Below, one piece after another: positions 15,152 to 23,565 of a stretch of 29,931 nucleotides of DNA. The translations under genes were made by a program, and so were the position numbers. Source of the DNA: Lentisphaeria bacterium UBA7640 (GTDB lineage: Bacteria; Verrucomicrobiota; Lentisphaeria; Victivallales; Victivallaceae); assembly GCA_002483765.1 (NCBI GenBank), contig DLIO01000059.1, positions 22,825 through 52,755 of the forward strand, given 5' to 3'. Positions within the stretch are counted from its first letter, which is position 1. Every line of letters starts with the position of its first letter. The notes under the pieces are model-generated. The model made no database searches. It was not told where the DNA came from and saw only the letters and a list, made by a program, of their open reading frames with translations.

Positions 15152-16331
15152 ACTGATTGAATTATTGGAAAGCTATAATGATACCGCGCTTATTTTTGGA
15201 AAAACGCGCATGATTATGATTAATGAAATATTTTATACTGGTAAAACTCATAAAGTCGCAATATTTTCCGGTGCCAACTCTGCTGCTAAAAGTGGCGCAT
15301 TAACTGAGTTATTTAGAGTTCTCTCGGTTCAAACTAAAATAGCGCTGGCCTGCTTCTCCGAAATCACTCCAGAGCCAACGGTAGAAACGGTGGAACGGAT
15401 GATTAAATTTTTACAAGATGAAAAACCTGACGAAGTGATTGCTATTGGTGGCGGCAGTCCGCTGGATGCCGCCAAAGCGGCTTGGTTAGTTTATCAAGCC
15501 GGAGGCACTATTCATGATTATTTTGGAGTAAATAAATTTTCATCGGCTAATCCAGGACGAAAATTAAAGAAAATCATTGCCATTCCAACGACCGCGGGAA
15601 CCGGTTCAGAAGCCACTCCTTATGCCAATATTGTTGATACCAAACTTCAAGTTAAAAAACTGATCTCCGAAACTGAAATCATTCCTGAACATTCTTTTTT
15701 AGTCCCAGAGTTCACTCATTCAATGCCACGCAGTGTAACCCTCGCGACAGGTTGCGACGCGCTGGCACACGCCATCGAAGGTCTGCTCAATGTCGGACAG
15801 GACAGCGCTGATCCGCACGCTAATGAACGCGCATTAGCGGCAATCTCATTGATTGTGGAATACCTTCCACAAGCATTGGCAGACGGAAATAATCAAAACG
15901 CCCGCAGTGCCATGGCGATCGCATCCGCGCTCGCTGGAATGGTTATCCGCCACAAATCGACTGGTTTGCCACACTTGTGCAGCTTTTCATGGTTTGGTAG
16001 GATTGAACACGGCATCGCTGTGGTTTTGCTATTGCCTGCGGCATGGCGCTATTACAACGCCTCCCCCGTCGTAGCGGAGCGCACAATGCTACTTTCTCCT
16101 GTCTTTGGCGGTAATAACCCAAATGAGGTTGTTGATGGTTTCTGTGCATTCCTACAACGTTGTGGTGTTCCGTCTGGACTAAATGCCTTTTCTGAGATAA
16201 CGCCAGAACTATTGAAAAACACCGCAGCCTCTGCAGCTCAAAATAAAATGAAACTGGAATTAGCGCCACGCCCAGTGCCGCTAGAACAGAGTCAACAAAT
16301 CTTAAGTCAGATCCTACAACAGTCGCTATAA
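15141..16331 (+). CDS. Iron-containing (group III) alcohol dehydrogenase family protein
   Basis: A 396-aa NAD(P)-dependent dehydrogenase. Motifs are AIGGGSPLDAAKA (nucleotide pyrophosphate loop, 101-113), IPTTAGTGSEATP (148-160), GCDALAHAIE with metal ligands Asp206 and His210, and TGLPHLCSFSWFGRIEHG with ligands His278 and His290. The TGLPH form resembles the phosphonoacetaldehyde-reductase and hydroxybutyrate-dehydrogenase branches more than the AHPLG form of FucO-type enzymes; the spacing of the two histidines (12) is a little shorter than I remember as typical. It likely interconverts an aldehyde and an alcohol. The chosen ATG has GGAG upstream and lies inside the end of the phosphoesterase gene; an in-frame ATG 51 nt earlier gives a non-family N-terminus. 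Confidence 0.9.
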   Translation: MKTKLIELLESYNDTALIFGKTRMIMINEIFYTGKTHKVAIFSGANSAAKSGALTELFRVLSVQTKIALACFSEITPEPTVETVERMIKFLQDEKPDEVIAIGGGSPLDAAKAAWLVYQAGGTIHDYFGVNKFSSANPGRKLKKIIAIPTTAGTGSEATPYANIVDTKLQVKKLISETEIIPEHSFLVPEFTHSMPRSVTLATGCDALAHAIEGLLNVGQDSADPHANERALAAISLIVEYLPQALADGNNQNARSAMAIASALAGMVIRHKSTGLPHLCSFSWFGRIEHGIAVVLLLPAAWRYYNASPVVAERTMLLSPVFGGNNPNEVVDGFCAFLQRCGVPSGLNAFSEITPELLKNTAASAAQNKMKLELAPRPVPLEQSQQILSQILQQSL

Positions 16332-16389
16332 AATCAAAAAGCATTAACGCTGAAAAAACCAACTAAAAAATGATGTAATTTATTCTTTC

Positions 16390-16420
16390 AATTCGCGCGC
16401 GCATTATGCGCGCGTGAATT
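16390..16420. repeat. GC palindrome family, copy 4
   Basis: Arms AATTCGCGCGCGCAT and ATGCGCGCGTGAATT flank a single T, with one mismatch. It lies 58 nt after the dehydrogenase stop and well before hflX, at an operon boundary. The rest of the 215-nt gap shows no other clear element. Confidence 0.85.
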
Positions 16421-16546
16421 CACAAGCATTAAAACCTCGAACAAGAGTCACTAATCGCAATATACTTGAATCATTTATGTGCAGGCTGTACATTATAAGT
16501 TGCTTTTTGAATACTTTGAAATAGGAAAACTTTTTTATAATAACTT

Positions 16547-17833
16547 ATGATTGAAACAGAAAAAGACGCACGAAAAACTGTTGAACGCGCCCTTTTAGTT
16601 GGGATTAATGATTCTAGCCGCACCGCCGAAGAATCAATGCTTCACCTCGATGAACTCGCCGAATTAGCTGGCAACTTAGGTATCGCGACCGTGGGCAAAA
16701 TAATAGTAAATCTTAAAAAGCCGCATGCCAAATATTACGTCGGCACTGGCAAAGCTGAAGAAATTGCGGAAGAGTTAAAAGCACTAGATGCCGATTGCCT
16801 GATCTTTGATGATGAGATGTACCCAGCCCAACAACGCAACTGGGAACGTTTGACAGAAATCCTAGTTATTGACCGACAAGAGATTATTTTAGATATTTTC
16901 GTAAAGCGCGCGACGACACGTGAGGCTACGCTTCAAGTAGAACTGGCTCGACTAGAATATTATCTGCCACGTTTAACCAAGGCTTGGAGCCATTTATCGC
17001 GCCAAGGTGGTGGCGGTTTTAATAAAGGCGAAGGTGAACAGCAAATCGAGCTTGACCGACGTCTCATTCGCAACCGTATTGCTGCGTTAAAGTCAGAACT
17101 TGAAGTTGTTCAAACCCAACGCGATACCCAACGTAAAAACCGTAAAAACAATAATATTCCAATGGCAGCAATTGTGGGCTATACCAATGCCGGAAAATCA
17201 TCACTTTTAAATAAACTTTGCGATTCAAAGGTTTATATTGCCAACAAATTATTTGCCACACTCGATCCAACCACAAGAAAGTATACATTACCTAATCGAC
17301 AGGAACTCATTTTAACCGACACTGTCGGCTTTGTTCGCAAGTTACCGCACGCGCTGGTTGAAGCTTTTAAATCGACACTTGAAGAAGCGGTTCTAGCTGA
17401 TTTTCTGTTGTTAATCTTAGATATCAGCAGCCCTGTCGTTAAAGAACAGTGGGAAACTACGCTTGAGGTTTTAAAAGAACTCGGGGCAGATTCTAAAAGA
17501 ATCATCACGGTTTTCAATAAAATTGACTTAGAAGAAGATCCGGAACATGTTGAATGGATTCGTGGATTATTTCCCGATGCGGTGTTTATCTCAGCTGCAA
17601 CAGGTGAAGGATTAAACGAATTGACGCAACGGATGGAGAGTTACTGTAGCGATTGGAATACTATTATCCGAGTAAAATTGCCGCCAGCACGCCATGATTT
17701 GGCGGCATATTCACATCGTAACGGCGATGTTCTGGAATCAGAATATGATGAGAATGGCAATCTATTTATGACCGTGCGCATTGATAAACAGGGTGCGCGT
17801 GAATTTTCAGAATACTTGCAAACTAACCACTGA
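16547..17833 (+). CDS. hflX: Ribosome-associated GTPase HflX
   Basis: A 428-aa protein of normal length. The N-terminal HflX domain has YYVGTGKAEEIAEEL and, near 125-160, KRATTREATLQVELARLEY and LSRQGGGGFNKGEGE with a following DRR, the family's glycine-rich linker. The GTPase domain has GYTNAGKSSLLNKL (P-loop), FATLDPTTR (switch I), DTVGFVRKLPH (switch II) and NKID. HflX binds the large ribosomal subunit and rescues stalled or heat-damaged ribosomes in other bacteria. A TATAAT lies only 5 nt before the ATG and no good ribosome site is visible, so the start is less certain than the identity. It is the first gene of a probable four-gene run with 25-nt, overlapping and 41-nt junctions. Confidence 0.96.
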   Translation: MIETEKDARKTVERALLVGINDSSRTAEESMLHLDELAELAGNLGIATVGKIIVNLKKPHAKYYVGTGKAEEIAEELKALDADCLIFDDEMYPAQQRNWERLTEILVIDRQEIILDIFVKRATTREATLQVELARLEYYLPRLTKAWSHLSRQGGGGFNKGEGEQQIELDRRLIRNRIAALKSELEVVQTQRDTQRKNRKNNNIPMAAIVGYTNAGKSSLLNKLCDSKVYIANKLFATLDPTTRKYTLPNRQELILTDTVGFVRKLPHALVEAFKSTLEEAVLADFLLLILDISSPVVKEQWETTLEVLKELGADSKRIITVFNKIDLEEDPEHVEWIRGLFPDAVFISAATGEGLNELTQRMESYCSDWNTIIRVKLPPARHDLAAYSHRNGDVLESEYDENGNLFMTVRIDKQGAREFSEYLQTNH

Positions 17834-17858
17834 TAACAATAAATTCAGGAACCTCCTC

Positions 17859-20800
17859 ATGATTAGAATTTTCTTTATATTTTCCATGTTGGTATGTTCA
17901 TTGTACGTTCATGCTGAACAGGATGAGTTTTCACCATGGGATGCTTGGCGCAAGGGCTATTCGCTTTATGAAGATGGCGAAAAAAACAAAGCGAAAAATC
18001 AGCAGCCGGAAGCATTAAAAAAATATCTTGAGTCGCGTGATTGTTATCTAGCAGTAAAAAAAGCTAAGCCTGACTGGAATCAGCAAATCATTGATAATCG
18101 CATTAAAATGTGTAATCGCGAAATTGATACATTACGAAAACAAATCGACCAGCACGCTGCAGCTGAGCAAGCCCTCCCGCCACCACTACAAAGTAGCAAA
18201 ACTGTTAGTTCTAGTGAAATCATTATTGCAGGACGCAACAACCTCTATGAGCTACAAATTGAGCTGGATAAATATAAAAAACGTTTCAAGGAAAACTTGG
18301 AAGAACTAGAGAAGTTGCGCCAAGAATCCGAACGCAACCGCAGTTCACAACTCGAAATCGCCAATTTAGTAAAAGAAAAAGCAGTTTTGGGACATCGTAT
18401 GGATGCACTTCAACAAAAATATGATGCGATGCTTGAAAAACAGAGTGCACCGGAAAAAGAGAAGCAGGATCTGCAAAATCGTTTGGTTGAAGAGCGCATG
18501 AAACTTGATATCGTTAATCAACGTTTAAAAATGCAAGAAGCCGAACAAGGTAAGCTGAAAGAGGAGATTACTGAATTATTGAGGGAGCGCAAAGATTTAC
18601 AGCTAAAGCAAGCATCCGGTGCGGAACAAGTCGTTTCGTTAGCCCGGCGAATTGACGATCAAAATAAATTAGCAGAAATACGTGCAAAAGAAACTGAAAA
18701 CCTCCGCAAGGAATTAACAGAACTTTCCGAACAAAACAATCTGCTCAATATAAAAACAAAAGCTGGCCAAGATGAAATAAATCGTTTATCGAAAGCATTG
18801 GAAAACAAAGCCACTGCACCACAACAATTAGCTGAAAATCGTGATTTAGCCAAAAGATTGAGCATAGTTGCTATCGAAAATGAACAATTGCGCATCGAAT
18901 CTCGCGAACTAAAAAAACAGGAATCCAGATCAGTTACTGAACTCAAAGAATTGAGGTTGGCACTACTTTCGATGACCGATCAACGTGACGCACTGACTAA
19001 GGTTGTGAAAAACCTTCAAGAACATAATAGTAAACAGGAAACTATCGACGCTGCACGCCTTCAAGAGATGGCAACCATGAGCGCACGTAATCAGAAACTC
19101 GACGCGGAACTAAAATCGTATATTAGCAAATATGAGGCCTCTCAAAAGCGGCTGGAAACCCGTTTAGATAGTGAATACCAGAATGTTCTATCATTAACCA
19201 ATCAGGTCAAAGATGGGCTGGAAAAATTGAAAGAACGTGACGACGAATTACAAAAACTTCAGGTTCGTTATTCGCAATCACAGGATAACAACCGCCGTTT
19301 GAGTGACACCGTGCAGGAATTAAAAGATAAACTGACCACCCGTGATGATGTTGCAACCAAATTCGCTACCACTTCCGCTGATTATCGAAAACTTCAAGAT
19401 GAACAGAAAAGACTTCAAGATGAATTAACCAAAATGGAACAGATCAACCGTGAAAATGCTACCATTGTGGCAAAATATCAGGTTGCCTCAAAACAACTGA
19501 TACAGTTAGCACAAAACAAAACAGATTTGGATATCCTGAAAATAAAACACCAACAAGCCCTAGAGTTAATCGCACAATTGAGAAAAACATCAGAGATCAC
19601 GGAATCAAAACAAGTTGCGATGCTCACAAATGAATTAAAAAACATCACTGATCTGCGGCAAAAAACGGAACAAAAAAATACCGAATATGAAAAAACCATA
19701 CGCGAAAACGCCACGCTCTTGGCCGACACCAAAATTACGTTGATTGAAAGTGAAGCACAACGTGAAAAATTATCCACCAACCTGCAACAGATTAACGCAC
19801 AGGTTGAGGAACTTAAAAAAGATAAACCACAAATTGAGCAATTAAAAAAACAATTCATAAATTTAGAAAAAGAAAAAAACACCACCCTCAATTTATTGAC
19901 CCAAGCCGAAGATAAAATTAAACAGTTGACTGCACAAGTTCGCCGATACGAAGACGGGAAAGATAGTCCCGAACGAGCCAACGACAGGATTGTGGCAACG
20001 AAAGATAACACCAAAGAGATACGCAAGCTGCACAACGAATTGGCGGAAGAAAGAAAAACCGCTTCCGAACTAAAAATTCAAGTTGAGCGTCTGCAAAAAG
20101 AGCAGTTAGCGAAGGTTCCAGAGTTGCAAAAAATGCAAAAAATTCTAAGTCAGCAACAATCGACAATTGCAGAACTCGAAAAAGAGTCCGCTACTCTCAA
20201 GGCTGGATCAACAACGAAAGAACGCAAAATTGCAGTTCAAAATCGCGCTATTGAACAGTATCAACAGACTATTTCTGAGCTCGAACAACAACGTCAATTA
20301 GTGGCGGATTTGCGTCGTGCGCTAACGACAAAAGAAGCAGAATTAACCCAAATAAGAACGAACGGCTTGAGTGATGATTTGTTACGACGTCAACTCTCGG
20401 CAGCCGCAGAAATTCACCGTCGCCAACTGAGCGAACGCGATCAGCGCGTCAATTTGTTGGAACAGCAACTCGGCGCCGCGGAGAATAATCAGAAACAGAT
20501 GCAAAACGATCTAACCGAAATGCAAAAAAAAGTGAATCTACTAGAATCAATACGTAAAAGTGAAATCGCTGCTATTGAAAACTTTAACCGTTCACTGTCA
20601 ACCGATCTTGCGCGTATTCCTGACAGTACTCCCGCGAAGTCACCACAAGAAGTCGCCTGGCATGCTGCTGAGTTATTGACCGTAGGCGGCAATGCGGAAA
20701 AAGAACAGGAAATCGATGTCGCCATGTGGAACTATCGAAAAATCCTCGAATTTGACCCGTCGAATTTTCAAGCGAATGCTCGCTTGGGTTCTATTTGTCT

Positions 20801-21650
20801 AAACAGAGGAATGTACAACGATGCCGCAAAATATTTTCATACAGCGATGAAAAAAGAACCGCAAAACGCGGCGGTCGCCTTAGAATATGGACTTTGTTTG
20901 TTAGAAATGAAAGACTATGCCACCGCACGCAAGTTGTTGTCCGAAGCAATACAACAACACCCGAACCATGACGATTTACGTGCCATTCACGCCGTCGCTC
21001 TCAATTATTGTGGTGACAGTGCGACTGCGATAACCGAATTGCGCGAAATACTGAAAAAATCACCGAATCGCCACGACGTCATGATTTATCTCGCTGAAGC
21101 AATTTATGATTCAGGAAAAAATCGTGACGAAGCCCAAAAACTGTATCGTGATGCTCGCAAGGCCGGAGCGCCCCCAGTCGCAAAACTAGAAAAACTAGGT
21201 ATTGCCAGTGACAACGAACAAGCTCTGCAATTCCTCTATAATTCAGCTAAAGAATCCGAACAAAAAGCAGACCCAACCTCAGCAATCTGGTATTACGCAC
21301 AAATTCGCAAGCTGGAGGGCACACAAAGTAAAATTGCCAACCATCTTGGATTGCTACAGCTACAAAACAATCGTCCAGAAGAAGCATTGGAAAATCTGCG
21401 CAATCGCCGCGATGATTTCACCTCTCAAGTTTTATGCGGGATTGCTGGTGCTATGTCTGGAAAACATCTTGATGCGGCTGCACATTTTAGAATCAGTCAA
21501 CGCATGAAACGCCGCAGTCCTAAATTAAATTTAGATCCGGCTGCACTTGAATTGGCGCGTAAAATTGAAACCTCGATGGCAACCCAACCCGAAACTGGAC
21601 AAACTGTTCAGGCTGCGCTTGAAGCACTGCGTGAACTACTGGGAAATTAA
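17859..21650 (+). CDS. Exported long coiled-coil protein with C-terminal TPR domain
   Basis: A 1263-aa protein. MIRIFFIFSMLVCSLYVHA is a clear signal peptide, so the start is placed here, not at the upstream in-frame codon inside hflX; CAGGA lies 8-12 nt before the ATG. After a short alpha-helical segment (DAWRKGYSLYEDGEKNKAK, TPR-like), residues of about 120-940 are almost continuous heptad-rich coiled coil, full of Gln, Glu, Lys and Leu. Residues from about 970 carry TPR repeats (VAMWNYRKILEFDPSNFQAN, ARLGSICLNRGMYNDAAKYF, and more through residue 1230). It probably forms a long periplasmic or envelope scaffold. The function is not recognised. The next gene starts on the last base of its stop codon (TAATG). 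Confidence 0.85.
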   Translation: MIRIFFIFSMLVCSLYVHAEQDEFSPWDAWRKGYSLYEDGEKNKAKNQQPEALKKYLESRDCYLAVKKAKPDWNQQIIDNRIKMCNREIDTLRKQIDQHAAAEQALPPPLQSSKTVSSSEIIIAGRNNLYELQIELDKYKKRFKENLEELEKLRQESERNRSSQLEIANLVKEKAVLGHRMDALQQKYDAMLEKQSAPEKEKQDLQNRLVEERMKLDIVNQRLKMQEAEQGKLKEEITELLRERKDLQLKQASGAEQVVSLARRIDDQNKLAEIRAKETENLRKELTELSEQNNLLNIKTKAGQDEINRLSKALENKATAPQQLAENRDLAKRLSIVAIENEQLRIESRELKKQESRSVTELKELRLALLSMTDQRDALTKVVKNLQEHNSKQETIDAARLQEMATMSARNQKLDAELKSYISKYEASQKRLETRLDSEYQNVLSLTNQVKDGLEKLKERDDELQKLQVRYSQSQDNNRRLSDTVQELKDKLTTRDDVATKFATTSADYRKLQDEQKRLQDELTKMEQINRENATIVAKYQVASKQLIQLAQNKTDLDILKIKHQQALELIAQLRKTSEITESKQVAMLTNELKNITDLRQKTEQKNTEYEKTIRENATLLADTKITLIESEAQREKLSTNLQQINAQVEELKKDKPQIEQLKKQFINLEKEKNTTLNLLTQAEDKIKQLTAQVRRYEDGKDSPERANDRIVATKDNTKEIRKLHNELAEERKTASELKIQVERLQKEQLAKVPELQKMQKILSQQQSTIAELEKESATLKAGSTTKERKIAVQNRAIEQYQQTISELEQQRQLVADLRRALTTKEAELTQIRTNGLSDDLLRRQLSAAAEIHRRQLSERDQRVNLLEQQLGAAENNQKQMQNDLTEMQKKVNLLESIRKSEIAAIENFNRSLSTDLARIPDSTPAKSPQEVAWHAAELLTVGGNAEKEQEIDVAMWNYRKILEFDPSNFQANARLGSICLNRGMYNDAAKYFHTAMKKEPQNAAVALEYGLCLLEMKDYATARKLLSEAIQQHPNHDDLRAIHAVALNYCGDSATAITELREILKKSPNRHDVMIYLAEAIYDSGKNRDEAQKLYRDARKAGAPPVAKLEKLGIASDNEQALQFLYNSAKESEQKADPTSAIWYYAQIRKLEGTQSKIANHLGLLQLQNNRPEEALENLRNRRDDFTSQVLCGIAGAMSGKHLDAAAHFRISQRMKRRSPKLNLDPAALELARKIETSMATQPETGQTVQAALEALRELLGN

Positions 21651-23524
21651 TGAGAGAAAAAATCACCTCCAATACCGTTGCTGCCGTTATTATACCACTT
21701 GGTGTTGCGCTACTGGTGCGCACGGTGATGCTTTGCCAATGGATCGGTTCTCCGTTGCGCTACTATTATGGCGTTAAAGGATTGGATATGCAAACCAACC
21801 TGAGGTTTGGAGAAATGTTTTACAATGGCCTCAACGGTATACTCTTTACACCACATCGATTAATTGTCGCGCTGACAATGTTTTTCAATTCGGGAATATC
21901 AAATCCAGACGCAGTCGTAATTATCCAAGTCATACTGGGCATTCCAACTGGAGCCATGATCGGATGGATAGCGTTGCGCTTAACCGGCAAACGAAGCTGG
22001 GCCATGCTTAGCGGAGTTGCGGCTGCGCTCTATTCACCACTATTGATCCACGAGTGTTTTTTAGGTAAAGATGCTTTGACTGCCGATTTCGCGGTTTTAT
22101 CATTGTTCATACTGTTTTGGGCTCATAAACAACATTTCCGCGCACGCAGTGTCGCACTAGCATCATGTTGTGTGATTTTTCCGCTTTTCAACCATCTGTC
22201 AGCACTACCATTTGCCATCATCGGAATATTTTTTCTGGCACAGGGTTTAAAATGGAATATCCGCGCAATCGCTATTTGGGTAATAACACCCGCCTTAGGA
22301 TTATTAATTATCGCATCAAGTTTTCACCTCGCACGAAATGAACGGTTTATACCTTTTGACGCGCCATTTGGTTATATAGCGCGGGTTTCGCTTGGAGAAA
22401 ACATTGAAAACTCGTTGAACTTAAAAGCCGAGACTGAAGTAGCAACAGCAACTGAAGCTGAAGTAAAAGCTGAAACAAAAGCAGAATTAGAAGCCAAAAT
22501 TGGAACGGAAGCCAAGGTTAGCGCGGAAATTAAAGTTAGAACAGAAGTTAAGGTTAAGGCAACGCCTAAAGATGGAACAAAAGCCACTGCCACAACAACC
22601 AAAGTTAAAGAAAAAGTAAAAAAAGAACGAATTCCCAAAATCGCACTGGGTTATTTCAAAAAAGCCTTTATGCTATTCAAACCGTATGAAATACCCAATA
22701 ATATCAACCATTATTTTATTAAGAATCGGCTTGGAATTTTTAATTCTCTGCTAGGCCCATTATTATTAATACCACTGGCTGTAACTAGCATTTTACTGAT
22801 TTTATATAATTCTACATGGAGGCAGCGTTTCACTTTGCCGCTGCTGTATATCGCTGGCTATGCATTGCCATTAATAGCGTTCTATCCACTCGCGCGCTAT
22901 CGAATTATTTTATGCCCAGTGTTTTGTCTGCTTGCTCCTTATCTTTTCTTTCTAACCCAACGTCTTTACCGGCAAAAAAAACGTGTTTTCTGGGCCCCTC
23001 CATTGATAGCAGCAGTGTATGCATTTGTTTTATTCCCTGGATTTGATGATGAATTATTGCGCGCCACTGATTTTGTGGCATTTGGCAAAGCTCAGGAATT
23101 GAAATATGGCAACAAAAAAGCCGCGGAACAATCATATCGAGAAGCGGTGGCCTACACTCCAAGCCATTTGCCGGGAGTCATAAATTTGGCCGACAGCTTG
23201 ATTATTAATGGCAAAGCGCCGGAAGCGATGCCCGTTTTAGATACTTACCACAGACTTTATCCTGAACATCCTGGAATAAGCTATTATTATGCGCTTTCCT
23301 TGATGGGATGTGGACGTTTCAGCGACGCTGCGGCTATCTTTGCGCTCTCACCGCCGCCGGATAATCCGTTAATGCAGACACTTCACAACTTTTATCATGG
23401 CGAGTGCTTGCGATTGACTGGGAATCCAGCCAAAGCTATGGAGAAATATCGCGAAGCCTTGAAAACTGCAGAACCCAAAATTGCAAAAAACATTAAAGCA
23501 ACCATGAAATCAACTACTCAATGA
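21650..23524 (+). CDS. Polytopic membrane protein, glycosyltransferase family 39-like, with TPR tail
   Basis: A 624-aa protein with about ten hydrophobic segments in two blocks (residues 10-225 and 345-480), resembling dolichol- or polyprenol-phosphate-sugar-dependent glycosyltransferases in overall layout. The first loop has RYYYGVKGLDMQTNLRFGE, where GT39 enzymes carry acidic catalytic residues. Between the blocks is a 68-residue Ala/Glu/Lys/Val/Thr low-complexity stretch (about 259-326). The C-terminus (about 490-615) is TPR-like (KAAEQSYREAVAYTPSHLPG, AMEKYREALKTAEPK). The ATG overlaps the stop of the coiled-coil gene, implying translational coupling. The enzymatic assignment is tentative because no diagnostic motif is certain. 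Confidence 0.7.
   Translation: MREKITSNTVAAVIIPLGVALLVRTVMLCQWIGSPLRYYYGVKGLDMQTNLRFGEMFYNGLNGILFTPHRLIVALTMFFNSGISNPDAVVIIQVILGIPTGAMIGWIALRLTGKRSWAMLSGVAAALYSPLLIHECFLGKDALTADFAVLSLFILFWAHKQHFRARSVALASCCVIFPLFNHLSALPFAIIGIFFLAQGLKWNIRAIAIWVITPALGLLIIASSFHLARNERFIPFDAPFGYIARVSLGENIENSLNLKAETEVATATEAEVKAETKAELEAKIGTEAKVSAEIKVRTEVKVKATPKDGTKATATTTKVKEKVKKERIPKIALGYFKKAFMLFKPYEIPNNINHYFIKNRLGIFNSLLGPLLLIPLAVTSILLILYNSTWRQRFTLPLLYIAGYALPLIAFYPLARYRIILCPVFCLLAPYLFFLTQRLYRQKKRVFWAPPLIAAVYAFVLFPGFDDELLRATDFVAFGKAQELKYGNKKAAEQSYREAVAYTPSHLPGVINLADSLIINGKAPEAMPVLDTYHRLYPEHPGISYYYALSLMGCGRFSDAAAIFALSPPPDNPLMQTLHNFYHGECLRLTGNPAKAMEKYREALKTAEPKIAKNIKATMKSTTQ
22424..22627 (+). repeat. Degenerate purine-rich tandem repeat inside the glycosyltransferase-like gene
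   Basis: The coding strand is mostly A and G with degenerate units such as gaagctgaagtaaaagct and gaagccaaggttagcgcg, encoding runs of (A/V)-E-(V/A)-K-A type residues. The period is roughly 6-12 nt but irregular. It lies in frame between the two transmembrane blocks of the protein. Imperfect units suggest old slippage expansion. Confidence 0.7.
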
Positions 23525-23565
23525 TTATATTAGGCGTAGCCAGAATTGCCATCAAATAGGTTAAA

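Noticed and set aside
16507..16541. Promoter for hflX using TATAAT at 16536
   Set aside because: The -10 match is perfect but only 5 nt from the start codon, and the -35-like TTGAAT and TTGAAA have wrong spacing (23 and 14 nt).
17781..17858. N-terminal extension of the coiled-coil protein into hflX
   Set aside because: It would bury a clear signal peptide that begins at the ATG at 17859 with an AGGA ribosome site.
22372..22638. Hydrophobic open frame antisense to the glycosyltransferase-like gene
   Set aside because: It is the complement of the Ala/Glu/Lys repeat; the Val/Ser/Ala-rich hydrophobic translation is a by-product of that composition.
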